Origin: Arachis hypogaea
Taxonomy: Eukaryota > Streptophyta > Magnoliopsida > Fabales > Fabaceae
Direction of reading: 5' to 3'
Length of the DNA: 64,000 nt
Assembly: GCF_003086295.3 (NCBI RefSeq)
Contig: NC_092054.1
Location: 13,961,878-14,025,877, forward strand
The notes beneath the pieces are model-generated. The model had not been told where the DNA came from, made no database searches, and saw only the letters and a program-made list of their open reading frames with translations. Numbering within the stretch: position 1 is the first letter of the stretch; each line of letters starts with the position of its first letter. This document shows, in pieces, positions 32,407 to 45,823 of the stretch. A program made the position numbers and the translations under genes.

Positions 32407-32964
32407 TGTTGGAATAAATTAATTTTTATAACCCAGATCATCCATATTGAATCACCAAAAATATATATATCATAATGCGGAAGCGTACCTGAATTCATAA
32501 ACATGAATCATACGATTGGAAGAGTTTGGATCTTGTGGTTCTTTCGATCTTCCTCAACCAAAGCCTTCTGTATTCCTAGGAGGCTGAACTGCAACTCTTT
32601 TGATGGGGAAAGAGTAACAAAGGCGGCTTTGGCATATTGGGGACCGAAACCCTGAAGGTCTATTTATATTTGAGCATGGCACCCATTAAACCCTTAAGCC
32701 CAAATAAAATAGTATCTAAAGTCCAAAAGATAATATATCTAAAATCCAAAAAGATAATTATCTAAGGAACAAAAGATAATATCTGGTTTTATTCTCATTT
32801 AATTCCAAATCAAAAGTAATAATGACTTATTCAATTTAGCATTTATAATAATAAATGAGATCACCATTATATAAGTCATTTAATTTGAAATAGCATAATT
32901 TGTGATTATAATTAATATATGTATTGCCCATAAATAAGTTAGGAAATCAAATAATTTCCTAACA
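32407..32964 (-). repeat. Copia LTR-B (shared by E1 and E2)
   Basis: 558 bp, TATA box at 32660-32668 (minus strand). It is the 5' LTR of E1 (PBS to its left) and the 3' LTR of E2 (PPT to its right, here with changes: atgtcccacttgagct). Confidence 0.93.
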
Positions 32965-33396
32965 ATGTCCCACTTGAGCTATACATATATTATTTCTTGA
33001 CATAATCACATCTTTATAAACTTTATGCGCGCATCTGAATGCTATTTCTCTCATTACTTTAACAATCTGGTCCGTCTCACACATTAGATATGGAACTACC
33101 GCAGCTTTCATCACATTAAATGCCGTGACTAAACCACGCCAATCACCATCCTAATATACTCAACGACATAGATCAAATTTGGATGAGTAATATGGAAATT
33201 ACATGCTAAGTGATCTCATGCATGTCTATTTCCAGCTGGTCCAACTTTATTGAGATCAAACACAATACAAATATTGCAAAATGAACATTTCACATAACAT
33301 GAAATAAACCATCAACTTAATTCTGCAGAAAAATAACTCAATATCTGTCATAGGACATACAGCATAAACTCCCACTAAACCAAGGCATCACAAATA
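32965..33396 (-). other. E2 3' untranslated region and polypurine tract
   Basis: Same layout as in E1; the purine tract next to LTR-B carries point changes. No frame. Confidence 0.7.
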
Positions 33397-34386
33397 TTGA
33401 CACCCATCCGAGCAGTGTGCTCATGAAAAACTTTAGGGGTCAATCCCTTGGTAATGGGTCTGCTAGCATATACTCTGTTCCTATATGTCCTATGGAAATC
33501 TGTTTTTCTTAAACTTTCTCCTTGACAACTAAGAACTTGATGTCTGTATGCTTCGATTTTGTCAAGCTCTTATTGTTATTGGAGTATAGTACTGCTGACT
33601 TATTGTCACAAAATATCTTTAATGGCCTTTCAATGTCATCTACTATATGAAGCTTAGTGACAAAGTTTCGCAACATATGCCATGAAATCGGAATCAGAGT
33701 ACCTAATGATCTCCAAATTTCTGATCTCCGATAAATAAGCATGTAATTCTTTGTTCTCTTTAAACAACGCATTACGCGTTTAACAGCTATCCAATGATCC
33801 ATATCCGGATTGCTCAAGTATCTACCTAACACTCCCACTATAAATGATATATCGGGACATGTACAGACTTGAGCATATATTAAGCTCCCTAGTGTTAATG
33901 CATAAGGTTTATCATGCATTGTTGTCCTCTCAAGATCATTTTTAGGGCATTGCTTGAGACTAAACTTGTCTCCTTTAACTACGGGTGTGTCTATTGGTCT
34001 ATAACTTTCTATGACATATCTACTTAAAACCTTTTCGATATAGTTCTTTTGTGACAATCCAAAAATACCTTAAGAGTAATCTCTTAGTATCTCGATTCCT
34101 AATACAAAAGAGGCATCACCAAGATCTTTCATTTCGAGTTCGATAGAAATTTCTTAGTTTCATGCAACAAGCCTATATTGTTATTGGTAAGTAGAATGTC
34201 ATCAACATGTAAGACCAAAAGGATGTATTTACTCCCACTGAACTTGCGGTATATACACTCATCTATGATATTTACCTCAAAACCATGAAGTAATGACTTG
34301 ATGAACTTGTGATACCATTGACGGAAAGCTTGTTTGAGACCATAGATGAATTTTCTCCTTTCTCTATTGGATCTCCTTAATGACAC
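33397..34386 (-). pseudogene. E2 truncated RT and RNase H remnant
   Basis: Carries the shared junction SNRERRKFIYGLKQ, then HVDDILLTN and, after a frameshift near 34130 (loss in KFEM), a second frame from NYIEKVLSRYVIES through DISFIVGVLGRYLSN to KIFCDNKSAVLYSNNN and KHTDIKFLVVKE. A one-base change at the RNase H deletion lets this copy read through the joint into the C-terminal part, so it shows best what is missing. Confidence 0.87.
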
Positions 34387-34589
34387 TTCTTGAGGTTGTT
34401 GAGCTTGCTGTATGGGTTGGGGTTGAGGAGGATTCTCATAATTTTCCTGTACTATAGTATCTTGAGCAATAACAATATTCTCATTGTTCTCTTGTACTGT
34501 AACTGAATCTACAGTAGGATTCTCATTTTGCTCTTGTACTATAACTGTATCTTGAACAACAATAGGCAGAAGAACCTGATCATTGTTAG

Positions 34590-35790
34590 TTATAGAATCC
34601 TCATCAAAAGCAACATTCTTAATATTTCCTTCCCCCCCAAACTCAACATTCTCAAGAAATCTCGCATTTCCCGTCTCAAAAAATAGACCTTGATGCAGGA
34701 TTGTAAAACTTGTACCCCCGGTGAGCGCTCAGCGTAACCAACAAAGTAGCAACTAATTGTCCTTGAGTTCAATTTTCTTTCATGCGACCTATAAGGTCGT
34801 GCCTCAGCTGGACATCCCCAAATATGCAAATGCTTTATACTGGGCCTTTTCCCAGTCCAAATTTCATATGGGATTTTGTTAGCTGCTTTGCTTGACACCC
34901 TATTAAGGATGTACACTGCGGTCTTTAAGGCTTCTCCCTAGAGTGATTCAGGCAAGGAAGAATGACTAATCATACTTCTCACCATGTCTTTAAGAGTTCA
35001 GTTCCTTCGCTCTGCAACACCATTCATGCTAGGTTTACCTGGCATGGTGTATTGCGGAACAATACCACACTCCTCTAGGAAAAGAGCAAAAGGCCCGGGA
35101 CGTTGCTCACCTGAACCGTCATATCTTTCGTAGTATTCACCACCACGATAAGATTTGACAGCTTTAATTTTCTTTCCAAGTTGAAGTTCAACTTCAGCTT
35201 TGAAAGACTTGAAAACATCCAAGACTTGACACTTTTCATGAATTAAATATAGATACCCATAACGAGAGTAATCATCTATGAACGTAATAAAGTACCGTTG
35301 TCCATTCCAAGAGACAGTAGGGAACGGACCACATATATCGGTATGTATCAGTTCTAAGACATCTTTAGCTCTCTCGGCACCTAATTTCCTTTCGTTTGTC
35401 CTTTTTCCCTTTATGCACTCAATGCAGACTTTCAAAGTTCGCCAAATTTAGGTGTCCAAGAATTCCATCCGACACGAGCCTCTGAATTCTCTGTTTAGAG
35501 ATGTGACCTAGGCGTTTGTGCCATAATGATGCCGAATTCTCATTTAGTTTTCGTTTTGTACCTGTTTGCAGTATTTCATTATTATAGGAATTTAAGTCAA
35601 GCCTATATAGATCATCCACCAAATGACCAGAGCAAATATTATTCGAATTATAGAAGAGAGTGACTTTATTTTCTCCGAACGAACAAAAATAACCTGATTT
35701 GTCCAAACGAGAAACAGAAACTAAATTTCGTCTAAATGACGATACAAAAATGTCTCTAATAAATCCAAGTAAAATCCACTCGTGGAACAT
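34590..35790 (-). pseudogene. E2 integrase region in three frames
   Basis: Pre-integrase ([12 protein letters not shown]) at 35419-35790, integrase core with DICGPFP and KSYRGGEYY at 34998-35435, and [11 protein letters not shown] at 34590-34916. The second Asp of the DDE triad is changed to Tyr (SYRGG for SDRGG). Frameshifts at about 35430 and a stop near 34940 separate the parts. Confidence 0.87.
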
Positions 35791-35870
35791 AATCTAAAGG
35801 TTCCTATAGCTTCGACTGCAACTATATTACCGTCTGCCACATAGATGTATCTTTCAGCATCACTTGACGG

Positions 35871-36779
35871 TCAGCTCCACAGGCAACCCTGCATAGTAAC
35901 ACTTACATGAGTAGTAGCAGCAGAATCTACCCACAAAGTATCAACAGGTGCATAACTTAAACTAGCATCAGAACAAACGAAAGTAAGAATTATACCCTTC
36001 TTTACACGCCATGTGGCATATTTGGTACAATCCTTCTTCATGTGTCCCACCTTCTTATAGAAGAAATAAGTTGAAACTTGATCTTGTTTCTTAGCCTTTT
36101 TCTGCTGAGAAGGCACATCCGCAGTAGTATCACGCTTTCTTTTATACTGAGAAGATGAAGCCATGTGAGCACTTTCAGTCTTATCTTGCTGCAGCCTCTC
36201 TTCTTCTTGCACACAGTGAGATATAAGCTCATTTAAGGACCAAGTGTCTTTCAGAGTGTTATAACTCACTTTGAATTGCCCAAAGTGTGCAGGAAGGGAA
36301 ATCAAAATGAAATGCACGAGTAAATCTTCAGATAACTCTAACTTTAGTGCTTTCAATTTTGAAGCAAGATGAGACATTTCCATAATGTACTCCCTTATGT
36401 TTCCTTTACCTTTATACCTCATGGAGACAAGTTTGCTCAAAAGGCTACTTGCCTCCGCCTTTTCATTCTTAGTAAAGAATTTTTCAACATCCTTCAGGAA
36501 CTGTTTGGCATCTTTATCCTCAGTAATTGAGCCCCGAAACGCCTCAGGAATTGAGCGTTTCATGATTATAATGCTCATTCGATTGGATCTCTCCCACTTC
36601 TCTATTTTAACCTCATTGAGGTTTTCCGGAGTGGAAGTGGGTTTCTCCTCTCGAAGAGCTATATCTAGATCCATACAACCGAGGACAATCTCCACGGTAT
36701 CCTTCCAAACTTTAAAGTTTGAACCATTCAGCATAGGAATACTGCTAATTTGCGCAGAAACATTGGTAGCTAAAGCCAT
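35871..36779 (-). pseudogene. E2 gag and protease start
   Basis: Open for 302 codons from [12 protein letters not shown] to the protease site [10 protein letters not shown]. The zinc knuckle is damaged: [14 protein letters not shown] has lost its first two cysteines, so nucleic-acid binding by this CCHC would fail. A stop ends the frame just after GCLWS. Confidence 0.88.
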
Positions 36780-36806
36780 AGTTTCTGGATTAAAACAAAA
36801 GAACAT

Positions 36807-37911
36807 GCAGTAAATATTAGTTAATTAATGGGTAAAAAATCCATATTTGAGATATCCAGCACAACATTAATTTTCAATCTTTGGATAGAAAAATTAACTG
36901 TAAGTGATACTCTCATTGCAGTAATCAAATATTGTCAAAATTCCTGTCACACATTAAGCCTTTCTTTGGACCGACTTAATGCGCACATGTAAACTTAAAC
37001 TTCGCAACCTATTTATTACCGTATATATTTTCTATTAATTGGCCAAACAATAACCTTCCTTTGGGCCGATTATTGATCGCATAATTAATAGGAAATAAAC
37101 AAAAGTGTGCAATGCTTATTATTTGGCCAAACAATAAACTTCCTTTGGGCCGATTATTGTTCGCATAAATAATAAGTATTACTTTATTCTTAATCAGATA
37201 CCCATATTTACCATGAATATGTGTATGTAATTCGGCCAAATATAGGCCTTCCTTTGGGCTGACCAATATTCGCATGAATTACATAACATCATATTCCTTA
37301 TGTTTTGAATAAATCAATTTTCACAAAAGAGGCTACTTTGGCAGCATAATGTTCAATCAATTTATTCTAAAACCAAATCTTTATAAAATAGATGGGTATA
37401 CTAATCCAAATTGTTACTAGTTTCCTTATGTAACAATAAAAAAATACTTTATGTAACAAAATTAAAATGCTTAAATAGCATAAAATCAATAAACACAATA
37501 TAAAATAATCATATAATATTGTGTGACCTCCTTAGTTATACACATTTAAATACGAAAATTGCCAATATTACTGTGAAACAAAATTAAATTCACAATACAT
37601 CATAAAAGGAATTAAATTTTCCATAAAATAAATATGTATAACACCAAAACAATAACAATAAAAAAAAAGGTATATATATATATATATCATGTGTTAGGAC
37701 GCAGTGCATTCATATATACAAACACATCACTTTAATGAACAAATAAACCAATGTATAAAGAAAACACTCAGAGTCCATGTGTGCACATAAAAAAATAAAT
37801 AATAAACTCATCAGATCCATAAAATTAAGTTGATCCAAAAGGAGAGCAACGACGCAAATATATATTGATCCAATGAGATTAAACTTTAATATTTTCAATG
37901 ATTCAATTATG
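36807..37911 (-). other. E2 leader with four hairpins
   Basis: Non-coding. Hairpins with the CCTTTGGGCCGA-type loop lie between 36952 and 37285, as in E1. The distal part resembles E3 but lacks about 230 bp that E3 has at 46678-46915. The gypsy-like solo LTR interrupts it just before the PBS. Confidence 0.7.
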
Positions 37912-37916
37912 AATGG
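37912..37916 (+). repeat. Target-site duplication AATGG, left copy
   Basis: AATGG precedes the solo LTR and recurs at 41381-41385; other copia units read uninterrupted gaatggctctgatacc at this place. Confidence 0.9.
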
Positions 37917-40900
37917 TGTAAGACCCAGAAATTTTAAATAAATCTTATTATGAATTAATTTCAATTCATCTATTCATTAGAAATTCTATTTTCAGAAATT
38001 ATTTTATTAAAGCTAATTAAATCAGGTTTTGATAATTAATTAGAATTTTATCTAATTTTATAATTATTAAATTATTTTCTATATTTAAATTATAAAATTA
38101 GTAGTTATGGAATGACAAGAATTTTTATGTGATTTAATTCAAATAATTGATATTTCTATGATTTAATACTTTAAGTTTTAGGAATAAAGAAAATAGATCT
38201 TATTATCTTATAAATTCAACTAAAGAATTTGATTTCAAATCAATTAGTATTTTAATATAACAAATAATATTTTAAAATAATTTTGAAGATTAAATTAGAT
38301 TTTAAATTAACACTCTATACCCTAATTTGATTAAAATTAACTAAATCCAAATTAATCCCAAAATCCCCAATTTTATACACAAACCCTAACCTTAATTTTA
38401 CCCTAATCCTTACCCACACTCACCGCCACTCATTAGCACTCACCCTATTCCCCTTTTCCCCAAACACATACATAGCAGGCACAGAGAAAGAAAGAAACGG
38501 CAGAAAGAAAAGGGAGAAAACGGGGAAAGAAAAGAGGGAGAGCAGAAGGGGGAAGAGAGGGAGACGGCGCTGGTGGGCATTATTGCCACCGTCGCCGCCG
38601 CTGTGCCGTCAGGAGGGAGATCCGAGGAAGAGAGAGAGTGTGGAGTTGAGGGAGCAGAGAAACACGCCGCCACCTCCAGACGCCGTTGCCGCCGCCGTCG
38701 CCCTCATCCCGAATCGCCATCATCGCCGGTGCAGGGAGAGGAGTTGTCGCGCCACTGTAGCGCCGCCGCCACTGTTGGGTCGACGTGCTGTCGTCTGAGA
38801 ACAGAGGGCGTGCGCGAGGAAGGAGAAGCCCTGCCCTCGCGTCCGTGGTTGTCTCCGCGGGTCCCTGTCGCCGCCGCCTCTGAGTTCGTCGCCGTCAAGC
38901 AGAGCGTGCACAGAGGAGAAGCCGTTCAAGCCAGACAGAGCGCGCACAGAGGAGAAGCCGTTCAAGCCACTGTCAAGTCACCATCGATGAAGCTTCAACC
39001 GCTGTACCTCTGGTCGCCGGAAACTGCTGTTGGAGCCGCCACCTTCTTGGTAAACCCTAGCCCTGTTTTGGTTTTCTCTTATTGTCGGTCAAAATCCTGG
39101 TTACTATAAGAGCTGTTGCTGAGGTTGTTTGTGCCAGGGATTGTTTATCGCGAGTTGCTCTGTCGGAGCTACCATTCCACTACTGCCGCCTTTGCTCTAA
39201 GCCATTAATTGTAGCGAGTATTGTTGTCATGGCGGCTGCTCGGTTTAGTCGCTCCTCTTTAGCATGGTAAGCTATTCCTTATTTCAATTTCGAACTCTGT
39301 CAGTCGTCGCTGTTCTATTATATGTTAAGACTCTCCGACGTTAATGCTTTAGGATCGAGGTCCGGTTGCTGCACGTTGGTGAATTTAAGTTGCTGTTATG
39401 GGTGCGGACACCATGGAGCTGTGATTGCGATTGTTACCAATGTCGGGCCGAGAGGAAAAGAGTTCCGGTGACGTGTTTGGTCTATAGTTTCGACTTATTG
39501 AGGTAGGGGTTTTTCCTAAAATCTACTTTATATTACAGAGTTGTTATGAATAGATATTAATGTGAGAAACATATGTCTGTGATTATGATTGTCTTATAAA
39601 TGTGGTTGTTTGCTGGACTGAATGATTGGCTACTTGATTGCTTGAGTAGTTTGTGATTGCTGAAAAGAAATTAGTTTGAAAAGTTTAGTTGATTATTATG
39701 AAAAATGGCTTTCTTGATTTTGAAGCTACTTTTGATAATGTGAACGAATCGGCTTTGGAAATGATTTGGAATATGAAATTGAATTGATTTCGGAAACGGT
39801 TTAATTTTGAGTTAGTCTAATTTTATAAATGATTTAGTATTTGAGCTGGTTTGGTTTTAAAAAGAGATTTATTATTGGCATTTATTTGCTTTGAAAATAA
39901 ATTGATATTGGAGTTGGCTGAATTTTGGAAGATGATTGAGATTTGGAAATAGTTGAGAAAATGTTTGAGAAATGTTTGGATGGAACCCGAAAAGGGTGGC
40001 AGAATCCGAGTTTTAGAGGAGATGCTGCCGGAATTTTATAAAATTGGAAGTTTTGTTTGAAGTAATTGTTTAAAAAGATTTAGTTCTTAAACGTTATATG
40101 TTTAAAGTTGATTTATTTAGAAAAGAAAGAATTATATTTTGGATTGAGATTGTTGATTAACGGAAAAAAGGATGATGAGGATGGATTTGAAATATGATTT
40201 TTGAATGAATTTGGAAATGGGATATGGATTGACGAATGATGATGATATTGATGAATGTGAATGAATTATTTATGTGGCTTATGAATTTGAAATATCTGAG
40301 ATACGAGGTTCCCTGGATTAAGTGCCGTGGCTTGCCACCACGTGTACCAGGTTGAAAACTCGATACTCTGTTGACCCTACGACGTAAGTGTGACCGGGCA
40401 CTATATAAATTCCCGGGAATGTTACCCCCATTGAGCAATATTGATTATTTTAGAAAAAGCTATGCATAGACTCTTGGGGATGCACGTCGGGGGACAGTCT
40501 AAGGACAATTCAGACTTGTCGGGTTGGCTGGATAACCGACAGATGAGCCTCATCAGCCATAGGACAGGCATGCATTTGTATGCTTTGCTTGGGTTTGAAT
40601 TAGTTTTGGTTTGCCTAATTGCTAAACTGTTCTTAACTGCTACTTGAACTATTTGCTGTAACTGCTTCCTACTTGTGCTTTCCTTGTCTGTCTTACCTGT
40701 GTTTGTCCTGGCGTGTTACATTTGAGAATGGACTTTGGTGCTGAATGAATGACTGTGTTGTTTGATTGCATGGTTGGTTTCTGATTGAGATTTGCTTATG
40801 AGAAAGGAAAGACTTTGGATTTATGAAAATATTAAACATTGTTTCTTTGAAAAGGTTTTGAACGATTAGCTATTGGATTTTTAAAAGGGTTCATAAGGCA

Positions 40901-41380
40901 ATGATAATCATAGAATCTGAAAATAGTTTTCTTATTGAATATCTTCTTATGACAACTTTGAAACTCCGTGGTGAGACCGTGTGGTTAGGTTCTCACCCCC
41001 CTACAGCTTTACCTTTTTCAGGAACCAGATGAAGAAGCATTAAGAAGAGTTATACTACGTTTGGTTTATATGTTGTTGTATTAATTAGATTATTTTCTCC
41101 CCTCGTCTTTGTTATTACAAGTTTGTAAGAGGGATAGGAATTGTATGTTTTATACGTATATTATATTGAATTATTATATAAGGAGTCTTGTATATGAATC
41201 TATGCCTACTTGTAATTTTCTGAAAAAAAAGTATCTATTTCCAGTTTTCAAAGAAATCAGCGATACAGTATCGAGTTATAGGCTCTTATTCTAATATTTA
41301 GTATGTAAAGTAGTCGTAATACTCCTTGCTATCAGAGTAGCGCAGCCGGAAGCGTGATTTCTGATAGTGAGGGTGTTACA
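37917..41380 (+). mobile_element. Solo LTR of the same long-LTR family as 4107-21209
   Basis: 3464 bp starting TGTAAGACCC and ending GGGTGTTACA, on the opposite strand to the array copies, with a perfect 5 bp duplication AATGG. It aligns along its length with LTR1-3 in inverse orientation (for example the segment at 40310-40640 against 4960-5190) but is clearly diverged, above all in its GC-rich block (38560-39030). That block opens a 178-codon frame (38573-39109) with no domain, and a 36 bp duplication lies at 38901-38972. No internal region remains: the product of LTR-LTR recombination. Confidence 0.93.
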
Positions 41381-41382
41381 AA

Positions 41383-41396
41383 TGGCTCTGATACCA
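41383..41396 (-). other. E2 primer binding site (tRNA-iMet)
   Basis: TGGTATCAGAGCCA on the minus strand, two bases from LTR-C. The solo LTR inserted right beside it and its target duplication overlaps the outer PBS edge. Confidence 0.9.
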
Positions 41397-41398
41397 CT

Positions 41399-41956
41399 TG
41401 TTGGAATAAATTAATTTCAATAACCCAGATCATCCATATTGAATCATCAAAAATATGACATATCATAATGCGGAAGCGTACCTGAATTCATAAACATGAA
41501 TCATAAGATCGGAAGAGTTTGGATCTTGTGGTTCTTTCGATCTTCCTCAACCAAAGCCTTCTGTATTCCTAGGAGGCTGAACTGCAATTCTTTTGATGGG
41601 AAAAGAGTAACAAAGGCGGCTTTGGCATATTGGGGACCGAAACCCTGAAGGTCTATTTATATTTGAGCATGTCACCCATTAAACCCTTAAGCCCAAATAA
41701 AATAGTATCTATGGCCCAAAAGATAATATATCCAAAATCCAAAAAGATAATTATCTAAGGAACAAAAGATAATATCCGGTTTTATTCTCATTTAATTCCA
41801 AATCAAAAGTAATAATGACTTATTCAATTAGCATTTAAAACAATAAATGAGATCATCATTATATAAGTCATTTAATTTGAAATAGCATAATTTGTGATTA
41901 TAATTAATATATGTATTGCCCACAAATAAGTTAGGAAATCAAATAATTTCCTAACA
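41399..41956 (-). repeat. Copia LTR-C (shared by E2 and E3)
   Basis: 558 bp, TATA box at 41653-41661 on the minus strand. PBS of E2 to the left and PPT of E3 (atctcccacttgggct) to the right. Confidence 0.93.
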
Positions 41957-42387
41957 ATCTCCCACTTGGGCTATACATATATTATTTCTTGACATAATCA
42001 CATCTTTATAAACTTTATGCGCGCATCTGAATGCTATTTCTCTCATTACTTTAACAATCTGGTCCGTCTCATACATTAGATATGGAACTACCGCAGCTTT
42101 TATCACATTAAATGCCGTGACTAAACCACGCCAATCACCATCCTAATATACTTAACGACATAGATCAAATTTGGATGAGTAATATGGAAATTACATGCCA
42201 AGTGATCTCATGCATGTCTATTTCCAGCTGGTTCAACTTTATTGAGATCAAACACAATATAAATATTGCAAAATGAACATTTCACATAACATGAAATAAA
42301 CCATCAACTTAATTCTGCAGAAAAATAACTCAATATCTGTCATAGGACATACAGCATAAACTCCCACTAAACCAAGACATCACAACT
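41957..42387 (-). other. E3 3' untranslated region and polypurine tract
   Basis: PPT at 41957-41967 (minus AAGTGGGAGAT); the rest AT-rich and non-coding. Confidence 0.75.
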
Positions 42388-43732
42388 ATTGACACCCATC
42401 CGAGCAGTGTGCTCATAAAAAAAAACTTTAGGGGTCAATCCCTTGGTAATGGGTCTGCTAGCATATACTCTGTTCCTATATGTCCTATGGAAATCTGGTT
42501 TTTCTTAAACTTTCTCCTTAACAACTAAGAACTTAATGTCTGTATGCTTCGATTTTGTCAAGCTCTTATTGTTATTGGAGTATAGTACTGCTGACTTATT
42601 GTCACAAAATATCTTTAATGGCCTTTTAATGTCATCTACTATATTAAGCTTAGTGACAAAGTTTCACAACCATATGCCATGAAATCGGAATCAGAGTACC
42701 TAATGATCTCCAAATTTTCTGATCTTCGATAAATAAGCATGTAACCCTTTGTTCTCTTTAAACAACGCATTACGTGTTTAACAGCTATCCAATGATCCAT
42801 GTCCGGATTGCTCAAGTATCTACCCAACACTCCCACTATAAATGATATATCGGGATGTATGTAGACTTGAGCATACATTAAATTCCCTAGTGCTGATGCA
42901 TAAGGTTTATCATGCATTGTTGTCTTCTTAAGATCATTTTGGAGCATTACTTGAGACTAAACTTGTCTCCTTTAACTACGGATGTGTCCATTGGTCTACA
43001 ACTTTCTATGACATATCTACTTAAAATCTTTTCGATATAGTTCTTTTGTGACAATCCAAGAATACCTTGAGAGCAATCTCTTAGTATCTCGATTCCTAAT
43101 ACACAAGAGGCATCACCAAGATCTTTCATTTCAAATTTGTTCGATAAAAATTTCTTAGTTTCATGCAACAAGCCTATATCGCTACTGGCAAGTAGAATGT
43201 CATCAACATGTAAGACCAAAAGAATGTATTTACTCCCACTGAACTTGCGGTATACACACTCATCTATAATATTTACCTTAAAACCGTATGAGGTAATGAC
43301 TTGATGAAACTTGTGATACCATTGATGGGAAGCTTGTTTGAGACCATAGATGGATTTTCTCCTTTTCTATTAGATCTCTTTAATGACACTTCTTGAGGTT
43401 GTTGAGCTTGCTGTATGGGTTGGGATTGAGGGGGATTCTCATTATTTTTCTGTGCTGTAGCAGTATCTTGAGCAACAACGATATTCTCATTGTTCTCTTG
43501 TACTGTAACTGGATCTACAGTAGGATTCTCATTGTGCTCTTGTACTATAACTGTGTCTTGAACAATAATAGGTACAAAGACCTGATCATTGTCAGTTATA
43601 GAATCCTCATCAAAAGCAACATTCCTAATATTTCCTTCCCCCCCAAACTCAACATCCTCAAGAAATCTCGCATTTCCCGTCTCAAAAATAGACCTTGAAG
43701 CAGGATTGTAAAACTTGTACCCCCGTGAACGC
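42388..43732 (-). pseudogene. E3 linker, truncated RT and RNase H remnant
   Basis: The linker (VQENNENP-like repeats) is open at 43273-43788 but shifts frame at the deletion joint (SNRKGENPSM...). RT resumes in another frame with VLHVDDILLASSD, FVLGIEIL and RYVIESCRPMDTSV (42947-43219), then RNase H from NDLKKTTMHDKPY through DISFIVGVLGRYLSN to YSDSDF, with the shared deletion after it. Confidence 0.86.
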
Positions 43733-45784
43733 TCAGCGTAACCAACAAAGTAGCAACTTGATTGTCCTTGAGTCCAATTTTCTTTCATGCGGCCTATAAG
43801 GTCGCGCCTCAGCTGGACATCCCCAAATATGCAAATGCTTTATACTGGGCCTTTTCCCAGTCCAAATTTCATATGAGGTTTTGTTAACTGCTTTGTTTGG
43901 CACCCTATTGAGGATGTACACTGCGGTCTTTAAGGCTTCTCCCCAGAGTGATTCAGGTAAGGAAGAATGACTAATCATACTTCTTACCATGTCTTTAAGA
44001 GTTTGGTTCCTTCGCTCTGCAACACCATTCATGCTAGGTTTGCTTGGCATGGTGTATTGCGGAACAATACCACACTCCTCTAGGAAAAGGGCAAAAGGCC
44101 TGGGACGTTGCTCACCTGAACCGTCATATCTTTCGTAGTATTCACCACCACAATCAGATTTGACAGCTTTAATTTTCTTTCCAAGTTGAAGTTCAACTTC
44201 AGCTTTGAAAGACTTGAAAACATCCAAGGCTTGGGACTTTTCATGAATTAAATATAGATACCCGTAACGAGAGTAATCATCTATGAACGTAATAAAGTAC
44301 CGTTGTCCATTCCAAGAGACAGTAGGAAATGGGCCACATATATCGGTATGTATCAATTCTAAGACATCTTTAGCTCTCTCGGCACCTAATTTCCTTTCGT
44401 TTGTCTTTTTCCCCTTTAAGCACTCAATACAGACTTTAAAGTCCGCCAAATTTAGGGGTTCAGGAATTCCATCCGACACGAGCCTCTGAATTTTCTGTTT
44501 AGAGATGTGACCTAGGCGTTTGTGCCATAATGATGCCGAATTCTTATTTAGTTTTCGTTTTGTACCTGTTTGCAGTATTTTATTATTATAGGAATTTGAG
44601 TCAAGCCTGTATAGATTATCCACCAAATGACCAGAGCAAATATTATTCGAATTATAAAAGAGACTGACTTTATTGTCTCCGAACGAACAAAAATAACCTG
44701 ATTTGTCCAAACGAGAAACAGAAACTAAATTTCGTCTAAATGACGGTACATAAAATGTCTCTAATAAATCCAAGTAAAATCCACTCGTGGAACATAATCT
44801 AAAGGTTCCTATAGCTTTGACTGCAACTATATTGCCGTCTGCCACATAGATGTATCTTTCAGCATCACTTGGCGGTCGGCTCCACAGGCAACCCTGCATA
44901 GTAACACTTACATGAGTAGTAGCAGCAGAATCTACCCACCAAGTATCAACAGGTGCATAACTTAAACTAGCCTCAGAACAAACGAAAGTAAGAACTATAC
45001 CCTTCTTTGCACGCCATGTGGCATATTTGGTACAATCCTTCTTCATGTGTCCCACCTTCTTACAGAAGAAACAAGTTGAAACTTGATCTTGTTTCTTAGC
45101 TTTTTTCTGCTGAGAAGGCACATCCACAATAGTATCATGCTTTCTTTTATACTGAGAAGATAAAGTAATGTGAGCACTTTCAGTCTTATCTTGCTGCAGC
45201 CTCTCTTCTTCTTGCACACAGTGAGATATAAGCTCATTTAAGGACCAAGTGTCCTTCAGAGTGTTATAACTCACTTTGAATTGCCCAAAGTGTGCAGGAA
45301 GAGAAATCAAAATGAAATGCACGAGTAAATCTTCAGACAACTCTAACTTTAGTGCTTTCAATTTTGAAGCAAGATGAGACATTTCCATAATGTACTCCCT
45401 TATGTTCCCTTTACCTTTATACCTCATGGAGACAAGTTTGCTCAAAAGGATACTTGCCTCCGCCTTTTCATTCTTAGTAAAGAATTTTTCAACATCCTTT
45501 AGGAACTGTTTGGCATCTTTATCCTCAGTAATTGAGCCCCGAAACGCCTCAGGAATTGAGCGTTTCATGATCATAATGCTCATTCGATTGGATCTCTCCC
45601 ACTTCTCTATTTTAACCTCATTGAGGTTTTCTGGAGTGGAAGTGGGTTTCTCCTCTCGAAGAGCTATATCTAGATCCATACAACCGGGGACAATCTCCAC
45701 GGTATCTTTCCAAACTTTAAAGTTTGAACCATTCAGCATAGGAATACTGCTAATTTGTGCTGAAACATTGGTAGCTAAAGCCAT
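43733..45784 (-). pseudogene. E3 gag-protease-integrase, longest open copia frame in the array
   Basis: 683 codons from [20 protein letters not shown]. Domains in order: gag (about residues 1-230), CCHC knuckle [14 protein letters not shown], protease with [12 protein letters not shown], pre-integrase LWHKRLGH and CIECLKGK, integrase core [16 protein letters not shown] and [11 protein letters not shown], and [11 protein letters not shown]. All catalytic carboxylates of protease and integrase are present (the usual SDRGG is SDCGG). It ends by frameshift in the integrase C-terminus near 43740 before the linker. This is the best-preserved 5' half of the family here, though RT and RNase H are defective downstream. 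Confidence 0.92.
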
Positions 45785-45823
45785 AGTCTCTGGATTAGAA
45801 CAAAAATAACATGCAGTAAACAT

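Noticed and set aside
38573..39109. 178-codon frame in the solo LTR
   Set aside because: Same GC-rich LTR block with a 36 bp duplication inside; no recognisable protein and no agreement with the frames in the array LTRs.
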